64,000 bases of DNA from DASRIA01 sp038203635 (GCA_038203635.1 JBBRDT010000003.1:27159-91158), one strand, 5' to 3'. Counted from the stretch's first letter, positions 34,849-43,431 are shown. The notes: generated by a model not told the origin, from the letters alone. Numbers and translations are program-made.

Positions 34849-35179
34849 TGCTGGAGGAGGACGAGTCGGAGGACGAGTCGGAGGACGACGATGAGGATGA
34901 GCCCTCGGAGGATGAAGACGAGCCCTCGGACTTGGAGCCCGCCTTCTCTTTCTTGGACTCGTCCTTGGAGCCGGAGTCCGAGTCCGAGCCCCCGCCGCCC
35001 CGCTGGCGACCGTAGTCGGTCGAGTAGAAGCCCGAGCCCTTGAAGTGGACCGCCACCGGATGGAAGACGCGTTCGACCGGATCGCCGCAGACCTCGCACA
35101 CCGTCACGGGGTCGTGGCTCATGCTCTGCAGCACCTCGAAGGTGTGCCCGTTGCGGCAGCGGTACTCGTAGATAGGCAA
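34826..35179 (-). CDS. FmdB-type zinc ribbon protein with low-complexity tail
   Basis: A ~117-residue protein. The zinc ribbon PIYEYRCRNGHTFEVLQSMSHDPVTVCEVCGDP has the family's Cys-x(n)-CxxC set, although the first pair is C...H rather than CxxC. The TTG at 35179 is chosen because it gives the usual (M)PIYEYRC start. The last ~55 residues are almost only Ser, Asp, Gly, Glu and Lys, an unusually long disordered tail. A TATAAT box lies 31-36 bases upstream. Function is unknown in this family. Confidence 0.78.
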   Translation of the reverse strand: MPIYEYRCRNGHTFEVLQSMSHDPVTVCEVCGDPVERVFHPVAVHFKGSGFYSTDYGRQRGGGGSDSDSGSKDESKKEKAGSKSEGSSSSSEGSSSSSSSDSSSDSSSSSSGDSKSD

Positions 35180-35209
35180 GAAGGAAGTCCCCGGTCGACT
35201 GGTCAATCG

Positions 35210-35215
35210 ATTATA
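35210..35215 (-). promoter_or_regulatory. Probable -10 box for the FmdB gene
   Basis: On the minus strand TATAAT is a perfect -10 hexamer, about 30 bases before the FmdB start codon. The surrounding DNA is GC-rich, so the AT-rich island stands out. No convincing -35 element is seen at the usual distance. Confidence 0.55.
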
Positions 35216-35264
35216 TGGAGGGGAATGTCACTCCCCCCGAGGATGGAACGCTCGTCGCCGGCGG

Positions 35265-35402
35265 CTAGGCTGCCCGGCCACCGCGCGTGCCGCTCTGCTG
35301 TTCCGGCGGCTGGGGCGCCGCGTGATCGGAGAGCAGCGACACCTTCGCGGTGTGCCAGACGATCCAGGCCGTCAGGTGGCGCCCGGCCCGCAGCGGCAGC
35401 AC
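35265..35402 (-). CDS. Small protein candidate
   Basis: From GTG 35402, with GGGAGG five bases upstream, a 45-residue frame reads RAGRHLTAWIVWHTAKVSLLSDHAA and ends in a Pro/Gln/Gly-rich tail. The third codon positions are nearly all G or C, as in real genes here. The frame can be extended to TTG 35459, but that part has poorer codon usage. No family is known to me. Confidence 0.35.
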   Translation of the reverse strand: MLPLRAGRHLTAWIVWHTAKVSLLSDHAAPQPPEQQSGTRGGRAA

Positions 35403-35460
35403 CGGCACCTCCCTGAGGCGCGACGGATTCGACTCGTCTTGTGTGTGTCCCTGGTTCAAG

Positions 35461-35520
35461 TTACTTCTAATAACGTGACCATCAGGAGCTTATATCTCCC
35501 GTCGGCTCATATACGAGCCG
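35461..35520. promoter_or_regulatory. Cluster of AT-cored dyads upstream of glyS
   Basis: Within 60 bases there are two clear inverted repeats, GGAG-CTTATAT-CTCC at 35485-35499 and CGGCTC-ATATAC-GAGCCG at 35503-35520, plus a TTACTTCTAATAA element at 35461. The region is much more AT-rich than its surroundings. It lies 50-110 bases before the glycyl-tRNA synthetase gene and probably holds its promoter; the dyads may be operators or short hairpins in the leader. No T-box consensus is visible. Confidence 0.45.
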
Positions 35521-35567
35521 TGTGGTTAGCCTTGTAGGACTTTCCGGGCTCCATTTACCCCATCGGA

Positions 35568-37001
35568 ATGGCGAAAACATCCCAAAATCCGCGCAATCCT
35601 GCGCCCACGCCCGAAACGGCGGCAGGACGGGGTGGTCAGGACGCCGACAACCCATACGTGGAGGCCGTGACCATGGAGAAGATCGTCGCCCTCTGCAAGC
35701 GGCGCGGCTTCATCTTCCAGTCCTCCGAGATCTACGGGGGCCTCGCGTCGACCTACGACTACGGCCACTACGGGGTGCTGCTCAAGAACAACGTGAAGGC
35801 CGAATGGTGGCGGGCCAACATCCAGGAGCGCGACGACATGGTCGCGCTGGACGCCGCCATCCTGATGCACCCGCGCACGTGGGAGGCGTCGGGCCATGTC
35901 GAGGGCTTCACCGATCCGCTCGTGCAGTGCCTCGGCAAGTGCAAGAAGCGCTGGCGCGCGGATCACGTCGAGTCCGCCAACGGCGAGCTGCGCTGCCCCC
36001 AGTGCGGAGGCGAGCTCGGCGACGCCCGGCAGTTCAACCTCATGTTCGAGACCTTCATGGGCCCGGTGCGAGAGGACGCGGCGCGCATCTTCCTGCGCCC
36101 CGAGACCGCTCAGGGGATCTTCGTGAACTTCAAGAATGTTCTCCAGTTCTCCCGCCGCAAGCCGCCGTTCGGCATCGCGCAGATCGGCAAGGCGTTCCGA
36201 AACGAGATCACGCCCGGCAACTTCATCTTCCGCACGCGCGAGTTCGAGCAGATGGAGATCGAGTTCTTCGTGCCTCCCGCCGAGGCCGAGCAGTGGCACC
36301 AGCATTGGATGGACACACGCATGCGCTGGTACACGGACCTCGGCATCCGCGCCGATCACCTGCAGCTGCGAAAGCACGGCGAGGACGAGCTCTCGCACTA
36401 CTCAGCCGGCACCAGCGACATCGAGTACCTGTTTCCGATGGGCTGGTCCGAGCTGGAGGGTATCGCCAACCGCACCGACTTCGACCTGCGCCGCCACGCC
36501 GAGTTCTCGGGCGAGGACCTCTCCTACTTCGACCCGGCTACCGAGGGGCGCTACGTCCCGTACGTGATCGAGCCCTCCGCGGGCGCGGACCGCGGCACGC
36601 TCGCGTTCATGGTCGACGCGTACGACGAGGAGGAGGTGGCGGGCCGCAAGCGCACGCTGCTGCGACTTCATCCCCGGCTGGCGCCGGTGAAAGTGGCCGT
36701 CCTGCCGCTCGTTTCCAAGGAGGGCATGCCCGAGAAGGCGCGCGCGATCTACGAGGAGCTGCGGCGCGTGATGCCCGCGGAGTTCGATGCGGGCGGCTCG
36801 ATCGGCAAGCGCTACCGCCGCCAGGACGAGATCGGCACGCCGTGGGGCATCACGATCGACGGCCAGACGATGGAGGACGACACGGTCACGCTGCGCGACC
36901 GCGACTCGCTCGAGCAGACGCGGGTGCCGGCCGCAGGGCTGGCCGACGACCTGCTGCACCGGCTGCACGCCGACTGGCGCACGCCGAAGCTCGACGATTG
37001 A
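35568..37001 (+). CDS. glyS: Glycyl-tRNA synthetase (dimeric alpha2 type)
   Basis: A 477-residue class II synthetase. It has a disordered 30-residue N-terminus, then TMEKIVALCKRRGFIFQSSEIYGG, the zinc cysteines CLGKC and CPQC around residues 125-145, motif 2 FRNEITPGNFIFRTREFEQMEIEFF and motif 3 GTPWGITIDGQT. It is the eukaryote/archaea-like homodimer type that is usual in actinobacteria. The stop overlaps the TTG start of a GNAT acetyltransferase gene. A cluster of dyads lies upstream. Confidence 0.92.
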   Translation: MAKTSQNPRNPAPTPETAAGRGGQDADNPYVEAVTMEKIVALCKRRGFIFQSSEIYGGLASTYDYGHYGVLLKNNVKAEWWRANIQERDDMVALDAAILMHPRTWEASGHVEGFTDPLVQCLGKCKKRWRADHVESANGELRCPQCGGELGDARQFNLMFETFMGPVREDAARIFLRPETAQGIFVNFKNVLQFSRRKPPFGIAQIGKAFRNEITPGNFIFRTREFEQMEIEFFVPPAEAEQWHQHWMDTRMRWYTDLGIRADHLQLRKHGEDELSHYSAGTSDIEYLFPMGWSELEGIANRTDFDLRRHAEFSGEDLSYFDPATEGRYVPYVIEPSAGADRGTLAFMVDAYDEEEVAGRKRTLLRLHPRLAPVKVAVLPLVSKEGMPEKARAIYEELRRVMPAEFDAGGSIGKRYRRQDEIGTPWGITIDGQTMEDDTVTLRDRDSLEQTRVPAAGLADDLLHRLHADWRTPKLDD

Positions 37002-37444
37002 ATATCGACGTCGTCCGCGAGGGCGACATCGGCGACCTGCTCCCGCTGATGCGGGCGTACGCCGAGTTCTACGCGGTGCCGCCGGACGACGAGCGCATGC
37101 TCGGAATTGCCCGCATGCTGATCGAGCGCTCGCAGGAGGGCGTGCAGTTCATCGCGCGCACCGATGAAGGCGAGGCGCTCGGCTTTGCGACCGTCTACAT
37201 GACATGGGAAACGCTCGACGCGGGCCGGCTGGCGGTCATGAACGACCTGTTCGTCTCGCCGGCGGCGCGCGGCCGTGGTCTGGGCGCCGCGCTGATCGAC
37301 GAGTGCCTGCGATTCGCGCGCGAACGCAAGGCCGGCAAGCTCGCGTGGCAGACAGCGCCGTCCAACACGGTTGCGCAGCGGCTCTACGAGCGCGTGGGCG
37401 CCGTGCGCGAGCAATGGGTCGACTATCACCTCCCAACTCTCTAG
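36998..37444 (+). CDS. GNAT-family N-acetyltransferase
   Basis: A 148-residue protein of the GNAT fold. The acetyl-CoA-binding motif A is VSPAARGRGLGAALIDECLRFA, preceded by RLAVMNDLFV and followed by NTVAQRLYERVGA. The start is TTG 36998, in a TTGA overlap with the glyS stop. A strong terminator follows 30 bases after its stop, so glyS-GNAT is a two-gene operon. The substrate is unknown. Confidence 0.82.
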   Translation: MNIDVVREGDIGDLLPLMRAYAEFYAVPPDDERMLGIARMLIERSQEGVQFIARTDEGEALGFATVYMTWETLDAGRLAVMNDLFVSPAARGRGLGAALIDECLRFARERKAGKLAWQTAPSNTVAQRLYERVGAVREQWVDYHLPTL

Positions 37445-37477
37445 TTACTGTCGTGGCCGGCCGAGGTAAGTAGCAAG

Positions 37478-37509
37478 GAGGCCCGGCAGGGATCGCCGGG
37501 CCTCTTTTT
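37478..37509 (+). terminator. Intrinsic terminator of the glyS operon
   Basis: A ten-base perfect stem GAGGCCCGGC/GCCGGGCCTC (37478-37487 with 37495-37504) with a seven-base loop is followed by TTTTT and soon another TTTTT. This is a textbook rho-independent terminator. Confidence 0.92.
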
Positions 37510-37653
37510 CATTTTTCGGCTCTGGCTCTAGGCTCCGGCCCATGAACGCGAGCATGCGACGCGTCGCGGAAGAACACCGCGCGCGGTGTTCGGCCCGGTG
37601 ACCCCGGCGGAGCTCGTGCGGGCCACGGGCGCTCGCGTGGTGGCGGTGGCGCA

Positions 37654-38007
37654 GTGACGGCTGCCCGGCTGCGCCGCTGGTGTCTCGGGCGCCGGGGGGT
37701 GACGGAGGAGTTCCCCTTCAACCCGCAGACGTCGGTGTTCAAGGTGGCGGGGAAGGTGTTCGCGCTCAGCAACCTGCGCGCACGCCCGCTGCGCGTGAGC
37801 GTGAAGTGCGACCCCGAGCTGGCCGCGCAGCTGCGCATCAGCTATCCCGCCGTCGCGCCCGGCTACCACCTCAACAAGCGCCACTGGAACACGATCACGC
37901 TCGACGGGTCGCTCGAAGACCAGCTCGTGATCGACATGCTCGAGGACAGCTACGACCTGGTCGTGGCCGGGCTCACGCGCGCGGCGCGGCAGGGTCTCGA
38001 GGTCTAG
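37654..38007 (+). CDS. MmcQ/YjbR-family protein
   Basis: A 117-residue protein. It shows the family core (GVTEEFPFNPQTSVFKVAGKVFALSNL, then SVKCDPELAAQLR and YHLNKRHWNTITLDGSLEDQLVIDMLEDSYDLVVAGL), a CyaY-like fold with a W-N-T-I motif. It starts at GTG 37654. Just upstream, 37542-37656 holds short plus-strand frames with coding-like composition (FGPVTPAELVRATGARVVAV) that end in a GTGA overlap with this gene; they may be a remnant. Family members are called DNA-binding, but the role is unclear. Confidence 0.8.
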   Translation: MTAARLRRWCLGRRGVTEEFPFNPQTSVFKVAGKVFALSNLRARPLRVSVKCDPELAAQLRISYPAVAPGYHLNKRHWNTITLDGSLEDQLVIDMLEDSYDLVVAGLTRAARQGLEV

Positions 38008-38008
38008 C

Positions 38009-38308
38009 TCAGGCGGTTGCGGCAGCCGGCTCCGGGTCGGGCCGCACGATCACCGTGTCGACGACGGGGCTGATCTCGTGGGCGGGCATGCCGACGCGGT
38101 CGGCGTGGTCGCGCAGGGCATCGGCGCTGACGGCCTCGTAGATGCAGAGGGTGCCGAGGGAGTCGCCGTCGTCCAGGACGTAGGAGCGGATCCAGCGCAC
38201 CTGGTCCGACATCTCGCCGTCGCCGATCTCCTTCGAACGGGCGGCGGTCTCCTGCAGGTCCTGCGGGGTCTTCCATTCGTTGCGCCGGCGGATTGCGAAC
38301 AGCTCCAT
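38009..38308 (-). CDS. DUF4242 (SCO4226-like) protein
   Basis: A 99-residue ferredoxin-like-fold protein. ATG 38308 has a perfect GAGGAGG seven bases upstream. Family features are ELFAIRRRNEWKTPQDLQETAARS, VRWIRSYVLDDGDSLGTLCIYEAVSADALRDHA and the terminal ISPVVDTVIVRP. The Streptomyces relative SCO4226 binds nickel. It is divergent from a TetR gene with a good operator between them, so it is probably controlled by that regulator. Confidence 0.8.
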   Translation of the reverse strand: MELFAIRRRNEWKTPQDLQETAARSKEIGDGEMSDQVRWIRSYVLDDGDSLGTLCIYEAVSADALRDHADRVGMPAHEISPVVDTVIVRPDPEPAAATA

Positions 38309-38326
38309 CGTGCCTCCTCGTGATTT

Positions 38327-38343
38327 ACCGACTGACTGTCGGT
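38327..38343. promoter_or_regulatory. TetR-type operator between divergent genes
   Basis: ACCGAC-TGACT-GTCGGT has perfect six-base arms, flanked by TTT on the left and TAAA on the right, which nearly extends the symmetry. It is 14 bases upstream of the tetR start and 19 bases upstream of the DUF4242 gene, so one bound dimer could repress both. Confidence 0.7.
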
Positions 38344-38356
38344 TAAAGTACGCCAG

Positions 38357-38962
38357 GTGGCAACGGAAGTCAAGACCCGCAGAAGGGGACGACCGGATGA
38401 AGGCGCCCGGGACGCGCTCATGGCAGCCGCCACGCAGCTGTTCGTCGAGCAGGACTACGCGGACGTCAGCACGGATGAGATCCTGCGGCGGGCCGGCGTC
38501 AGCCGGGGTGCGTTCTATCACCACTTCCCCGGAAAGATCGACCTGTTCCGCGCGGTGTACGAGGCGAGCGAGACGAGAGTCGTCGAGCGCATCGCCCAGG
38601 CAGCGGTCTCAGCGGCCGGGCCCTTCGAGGCGATGGTGCTCGCCGGCAAGGCCTACCTGCGCGAAGCGGAGACGTCGATCGAGCTGCGGCGCATCGGCAT
38701 CATGCAGAGCCGCGCCGTGCTCGGATGGGAGGGCTGGCGCGAGGTCGCGTCCCGGCTGGGACTCGGCCTGGCCGAGGCGTCGCTGGGCGCGGCGATGGAT
38801 GCGGGAGAAATCAGGCGCCGGGACCTGAAGACGACCGCGCACGTCGTCCTCGCGGCGCTGATCGAGGGCGCGACGCTGGTCGCAACGGCCGAGCACCCCG
38901 GGCCCGTGCGCAAAGAGGTCGAGAAGGTCGTCGTGGACCTGCTCGAGGGGTTGCGCGACTAG
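38357..38962 (+). CDS. TetR-family regulator
   Basis: A 201-residue regulator. The HTH region reads ALMAAATQLFVEQDYADVSTDEILRRAGVSRGAFYHHFPGKIDLFRAVYEA, a standard TetR N-terminus. It starts at GTG 38357. It is divergent from the DUF4242 gene, with a shared palindromic operator. Its 3' end overlaps the convergent crotonase gene by four bases. Confidence 0.86.
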   Translation: MATEVKTRRRGRPDEGARDALMAAATQLFVEQDYADVSTDEILRRAGVSRGAFYHHFPGKIDLFRAVYEASETRVVERIAQAAVSAAGPFEAMVLAGKAYLREAETSIELRRIGIMQSRAVLGWEGWREVASRLGLGLAEASLGAAMDAGEIRRRDLKTTAHVVLAALIEGATLVATAEHPGPVRKEVEKVVVDLLEGLRD

Positions 38963-39789
38963 CGCCGCTCCTGCCCGTAGTCGCCGAACGGAGCGTCGCG
39001 CTCCATGATCGTGCGGCCGAGGTCCTCCATCGCCTTGCGCGTGAACTCGGCCCCCTCGGGGGTGTGGCGGGCCGACCCGTCGAGCAGCGTGCCGATCAGC
39101 TGCGTCGTGTGCAGGCCCATCTGCTCGTAGGTCTGGTTCACGAGCAGCTTCATCATGTGGAGCTGGTTGAGCGGCAGCTGCGCGACGCGCTGCGCGAGGT
39201 TGAGCGCCGTCTCGTCGAGGTCGGCCTCGGGCACCGTCTCCGATGCGAGCCCCCAGTCGACCGCCCTGCGGCCGTCGACGGGGTCGCCGGTGAGCAGCAG
39301 CCGCTTCGTGCGCTCGAGGCCGATCCGGTACATCCACATCGCGGTCGTCGGCGAGCCCCACACGCGCGCGGGCGGGTAGCCGATGCGGCAGTCCTCGGCG
39401 CACACGATCAGGTCCGAGCAAAGCGCGAAGTCGGTGCCGCCGCCGACGCAGAAGCCGTGCACCTGCGCGATCACCGGCTTGGGCGAGCGCCACAGCGACA
39501 TGTAGCTCGTGACGTAGCCCGACATCAGCTGGTAGTCGCGGATCGGGTCCCACGGGCTCGGCTCCTTGCCCATCAGGTCCGCGCCCCAGTCGATGTCGTA
39601 GCCGGCGCAGAAGGAGCGGCCGGCACCGCGCAGCCGCACGACGCGCACGTTCGAGTCGTCGAGCGCGCGCTTCATCGCGGCGTCGAACGCCTCCATCATC
39701 TCCGGCACGATCGTGTTGAGGCGGTCGGGCCGGTTGAGCGTCAGCGTCGCGACGCGATCCTGAGTCTCGTAGAGGACGGGGTCGGCCAC
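38959..39789 (-). CDS. Enoyl-CoA hydratase/isomerase (crotonase) family
   Basis: A 276-residue crotonase-fold enzyme. Oxyanion-hole segments are RSFCAGYDIDWGADL and KPVIAQVHGFCVGGGTDFALCSDLIV. The two catalytic Glu residues of classic enoyl-CoA hydratases are not clear: the region after RIGYPPARVWGSPTTAM lacks the usual E-x-x-G pattern, so an isomerase, hydrolase or other acyl-CoA reaction is possible. The C-terminal helices are long. The gene stands alone. Confidence 0.8.
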   Translation of the reverse strand: MADPVLYETQDRVATLTLNRPDRLNTIVPEMMEAFDAAMKRALDDSNVRVVRLRGAGRSFCAGYDIDWGADLMGKEPSPWDPIRDYQLMSGYVTSYMSLWRSPKPVIAQVHGFCVGGGTDFALCSDLIVCAEDCRIGYPPARVWGSPTTAMWMYRIGLERTKRLLLTGDPVDGRRAVDWGLASETVPEADLDETALNLAQRVAQLPLNQLHMMKLLVNQTYEQMGLHTTQLIGTLLDGSARHTPEGAEFTRKAMEDLGRTIMERDAPFGDYGQERR

Positions 39790-39805
39790 GGCCGAATCCT
39801 ACGGC

Positions 39806-40075
39806 TCAGGCTGCGTAACGCTGCGCGGACCGCTCACGCCGCTTGGCCGCCTCGACCTCGCGGTCCTTCGGCGGGGCGGTCGTGACCAGCTCATCGAGCA
39901 GGTGCGCGGTCACGTGCGCGATCCGGTCAACGGCGCGAGCGAAGGCCTCTTCGTTGGCCTGTGAGGGCTTCGTCGTCCCGCTGACCTTGCGCACGTACTG
40001 CAGCGCGGATGCGCGTATCTCTTCGTCCGTTGCGGCCGGATCGAAGTTGTGGAGGGTGCGAATGTTTCGACACAT
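39806..40075 (-). CDS. DUF2277 protein
   Basis: An 89-residue protein matching the small DUF2277 family. It starts MCRNIRTLHNFDPAATDEEI and continues SALQYVRKVSGTTKPSQANEEAFARAVDRIAH. Members occur widely in actinobacteria and are uncharacterised; homologues end, as here, in a charged helix. The start is ATG 40075. It follows the PHP-domain gene on the same strand after 14 bases. Confidence 0.85.
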   Translation of the reverse strand: MCRNIRTLHNFDPAATDEEIRASALQYVRKVSGTTKPSQANEEAFARAVDRIAHVTAHLLDELVTTAPPKDREVEAAKRRERSAQRYAA

Positions 40076-40089
40076 GCCCCGTAGCTTAG

Positions 40090-42355
40090 TCAGGGCCCGA
40101 GGTAAACCGGCGAGGTGAGCCCGGCGACCGCTTGGTCGTAGGCACACGTGCTGGCGAAGAGGCCGTTGGGCTCGCAGCCCGGGGCTTGCTTCGCGGCCTC
40201 GGCCTCGGGGAGCAGGAGCGACGCGCGCACCCAGCCGCCGCTGTCGGGAGCCGTGAACTCCAAAGGCTCGCCCGGGGTGAGCGGCTGCTCCAGCAGGGTC
40301 TCGCCGTTCGCGCGCACGCGCACGATGCCGCCTGCCGCCGCCCGGGACTCCGTTCGCGATCACGCGCATCCGCGTGCCCGGCGGCACCGTGTCCCCGACG
40401 CCCGACTCGAAGGCGCCGTTGCCGTCGCCGTCGGCCTCGAGTTGCAGCGGCGCGCCGTCCTGGCTCGGGGTCAGGCGCGAGATCGACGTGCGACCCGCGG
40501 CGATCGCCTCGGCGATCCCGGCACGGGTCCGGTCGCGCGCGAACACCCAGGTGGTGGGATTGCCGACGCCCTGCACGGCCACGGTCGACAGCCAGTGCGA
40601 GTCGCTGCCGCCGGTCGCGCCCACGTGATTGCCGCGCTGCAGCCAGCACTCCCAGTAGGTCTCGGCGAACTGGATCGAGCTCGTCACGTTCCACACCTCG
40701 ATGGTGTCCGGGCGCACGTCGTATCCGTACTCCCAGTCCAACGCCGCCGTGTCGGAGCAGTTGTCGAAGCGCTGCTCGATGTCGCCCGACGGATGGTTGA
40801 TCTGGAAGACGCCGCCGTTGGCGCGCAGCGCATTGGCAGCCGCGTTCACAGCGGCCGCCGAGCTGTCGCCGTTGTCGTAGATGCGGGAGGCGCGCAGCAT
40901 CTGCGCGTGACCGTGGAGCGAGTTCTCGTAGGCCGGGATGCCGATCACGCCGTTGCTGCCGAAGTTCGGGTCCGCCGCCGAGCGCAGGTCGTTGTGATCG
41001 GTGATCGCGAGGTAGTCGAGGCCGCGGACGCTCGCCTCGAGGAAGCGCGCGCCCGGTGAGAGACCGAGCGTGTAGAACTCGTCCGGCCCGGTGTTGTCGT
41101 CGTTCGGCGGGCAATAGGCGTCGTGCGAGTAGCAGGTGTGGACGTGCAGGTCGCCCGCGAGCCACTCGCCGCCGTCGGGCCCGGCAGCGGGGCGCGTGGT
41201 CACCCACACCGGGCTCGAGTAGGCGATCGGCTCGCCGCCGCGCGTGGCCCGTACGAAGTACCAGCGCTCGGACGACGTGGCGTGCGGTTTCGCGGAGAGC
41301 TTCTTGGTCCCGGTTGCCACGACCTCGCCGAAGCTCGTGACCAGTTCGAGCTTGGCCGTGGGGTCGTTGACGCTCGCCTTCACCGTCAGCTCATGTCCCT
41401 CGGTGGGCGAGATGCGAGCTCCCATCGGGCGCCCGTCGACCGCGAAGGTCAGGCGCACGCCGGGCGTGCGAACCGCGTAGAAGCGCCGCGCCTGCATCGC
41501 CGCCTTGATCGACCACTCGGACCGGCCGTTGGCGAGGATCACGGTCTTCGCCCTGCCGGGCCCGCCCCAGTCGTCGGTGCGCTTGTGACCGAGGTCCTCG
41601 GCGCCGATCGCGCCGACGTGCCAGCCCTTGTCGAGCGCGCGCGCGTACGCGCCCTCGGGGTAGCCGCCGCCCTTGCCCGGCCCGGCGTAGTCGTCGTGAT
41701 CGTTGAAGGTCTCGATCCCGACCATGCGATCGTCCGCGGCGGGCACGTAGGCGAAGTCGTTCCAGTTGAAGCCCGGGTCGCTGTCATGCAGCGACTTCGC
41801 GCCCGGATGGTTGAAGGTCGCGAGCCCGTCCCCGCCGCCGCCCACGGTCGGCGCCCGGTTGAGCCACGAGAAGAAGCTGTCCATCGTCGCGTAGCCGCCG
41901 TCGCCCTTGGCGTTCGCGTCGTGCTTCGAGAAGTAGACGTTGATGTGGCCGAAGCGGTCCGAGGTCCATTCGAAGCCCCGGAATGCCGTGAAGGTGGGAG
42001 TGGAGGCGGCGTGCGCCTGCTCCAGCGTCGCGTCCCACTTGCGAAACGAGTCGAGCGGGTTGACCGGGTCGGCGAGCGCGCATGTCGGCGCGACGAGCGG
42101 GTCGATGCAGTAGTCGCTCGCGACGATCGGGAGGTCCGCGTTGTCGGAGTGCTCGGACCCGCCCATGAAGTCGAGGCCGAACCCCTTGCCCGATTCGAAG
42201 TAGGTCTGCGGGCGCGATCCCGGCCAGCCGTCCGAGTATCCGGAGTGCTCGTGCAGGGACCCGAGCAGCGGGGTGGTCTGCGCGGCAGCCGGCTGCGCTG
42301 CCGATGCCACCAGCAGCGCGATCCCCAACGCGATCATCCCCAGAATCCGACGCAC
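40090..42355 (-). pseudogene. Exported PHP-domain/DUF3604-like protein, frameshifted near the C-terminus
   Basis: A ~750-residue exported protein. The signal peptide (GMIALGIALLVASAAQPAAA) is followed by two metal-dependent PHP-type regions. The first begins LLGSLHEHSGYSDGW and the second WLAGDLHVHTCYSHDAY, with LDYLAITDHNDLR, QINHPSGD and GATGGSDSHW supplying the other His/Asp ligands. Near 40336 the frame breaks: RMRVIANGVPGG continues only in another frame as VRVRANGETLLEQPLTPGE, ending VYLGP at 40090. One extra base in a GGC-rich run explains this. If it is not a sequencing error, the last ~80 residues are lost but the metal sites remain. Confidence 0.75.
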
Positions 42356-42472
42356 CTTGAGGAAGGGGATGCCCGATCCCTGGACCTGATAAACGGCTAT
42401 TCAGTTAATGACCGGTGAAACGCCACGACCAGGCTGTCGACACGATGGTCGGCGCGGTCGGGTCGCTGGCGG

Positions 42473-43114
42473 CTAACGGCGTGCCGCGAACACGACGCCG
42501 TCGCCGATCGGCAGCACCGCGCCCAGCCAGCGCTCCGAGGAAACCAGCTCCTCGTTGAACGCGCGCGCGCTCGCGAGGTTCTCCGGCGACCAGAACGCCT
42601 CGGCGTCGTCTTCGAGCGCGACGTCGCCCGACATGAGCATGTTGTCGACGACCAGCACCGCGCGCTCGGCCGCCTTCGGCTCGGCGAGCTCCAGGTAGCG
42701 TGGGTACTCGGTCTTCGTCGCGTCCAGGAAGATGATGTCGAACGGGCCGGGGAGTCGATCGATCGCCTGCATCGCATCGTCCTCGACGATCTCGACGCGG
42801 TCCGCGACGCCGCCTCTCTTCAAGTATTCGGACGCCTGCTTCACGCGATCGGGATCGCGCTCGATCGTGACGATCTTGCCGCGGCCGAGCTCCTGCGCCA
42901 TGTGCAGGGTGGAGTAGCCGATCGCGGTGCCGACCTCGAGCACCAGCGCCGGGTCGGTCGCGCGCACCAGGGTGGCGAGGAACCGCCCGGTCTCCCAGTG
43001 CACGATCGGTACGTGCTCGCGCTCGGCGAACTGCTCCATCTCGGCCATCACCGGCGAGCGGGCGGGTCGCAGGTCCTGCAGGTAGCGCTGGACGTGTTCG
43101 GCGAGGATCGGCAC
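42473..43114 (-). CDS. O-methyltransferase (caffeoyl-CoA OMT-like)
   Basis: A 213-residue SAM-dependent enzyme. The motif VLEVGTAIGYSTLHMAQEL binds SAM, VTIERDPDRVKQASEYL is the acidic loop and FDIIFLDATKTEYPRYL carries the metal-binding Asp typical of cation-dependent catechol-type OMTs. Next comes AVLVVDNMLMSGDV with a second Asp-Asn pair. It probably forms an operon with the small upstream gene at 43123. The substrate is unknown. Confidence 0.83.
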   Translation of the reverse strand: MPILAEHVQRYLQDLRPARSPVMAEMEQFAEREHVPIVHWETGRFLATLVRATDPALVLEVGTAIGYSTLHMAQELGRGKIVTIERDPDRVKQASEYLKRGGVADRVEIVEDDAMQAIDRLPGPFDIIFLDATKTEYPRYLELAEPKAAERAVLVVDNMLMSGDVALEDDAEAFWSPENLASARAFNEELVSSERWLGAVLPIGDGVVFAARR

Positions 43115-43122
43115 GACGTGGG

Positions 43123-43368
43123 CTAGAGCCCGCGCTCGCGCGCGTCCCTGCTGATCGCACGCGAGAGCGCCGCCGGGTCGAGCTGCTTGTGAATCTCCTC
43201 GAGCTCACGGTGTGTGCGCAAGGTCTCGCGGTGTACCGCGTCCTGGAGCCCTTCGATCATCGCCTCCAGGTGTGAGACGCGGGCGTCGAGTGACGCGGCC
43301 ACGTCTTCGGGGAGCTTGGCTCGTCCGAATCGCAGGAGGCCGGGGCGTCTTGTGCGTCTGGGTTGCAT
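43123..43368 (-). CDS. Small coiled-coil protein
   Basis: An 81-residue protein with a basic N-terminus (QPRRTRRPGLLRFGRAKLPEDVA). A heptad-like helix follows (ASLDARVSHLEAMIEGLQDAVHRETLRTHRELEEIHKQL), suggesting a dimeric coiled coil. No family is recognised. It lies between the cspA terminator and the O-methyltransferase gene on the same strand. Confidence 0.6.
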   Translation of the reverse strand: MQPRRTRRPGLLRFGRAKLPEDVAASLDARVSHLEAMIEGLQDAVHRETLRTHRELEEIHKQLDPAALSRAISRDARERGL

Positions 43369-43383
43369 GGGGGTAAAAGAACG

Positions 43384-43410
43384 AAGGCCCGCCCGGAATG
43401 GGCGGGCCTT
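43384..43410 (-). terminator. Intrinsic terminator of cspA
   Basis: An 11-bp perfect stem AAGGCCCGCCC/GGGCGGGCCTT encloses a five-base loop. On the minus strand it is followed by CGTTCTTTTA, so it ends the cspA transcript 20 bases after its stop. Confidence 0.85.
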
Positions 43411-43431
43411 CGCACCGAAGATCTTTGAGCG

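Noticed and set aside
35440..35567. T-box riboswitch before glyS
   Set aside because: The leader is too short and lacks the AGGGTGGNACCGCG-type T-box core and specifier stem.
37542..37656. Gene fragment upstream of the MmcQ/YjbR gene
   Set aside because: Short frames with coding-like codons (PVTPAELVRATGARVVAV) are present, but no family could be recognised and the frames do not join, so it is only mentioned under the neighbouring gene.
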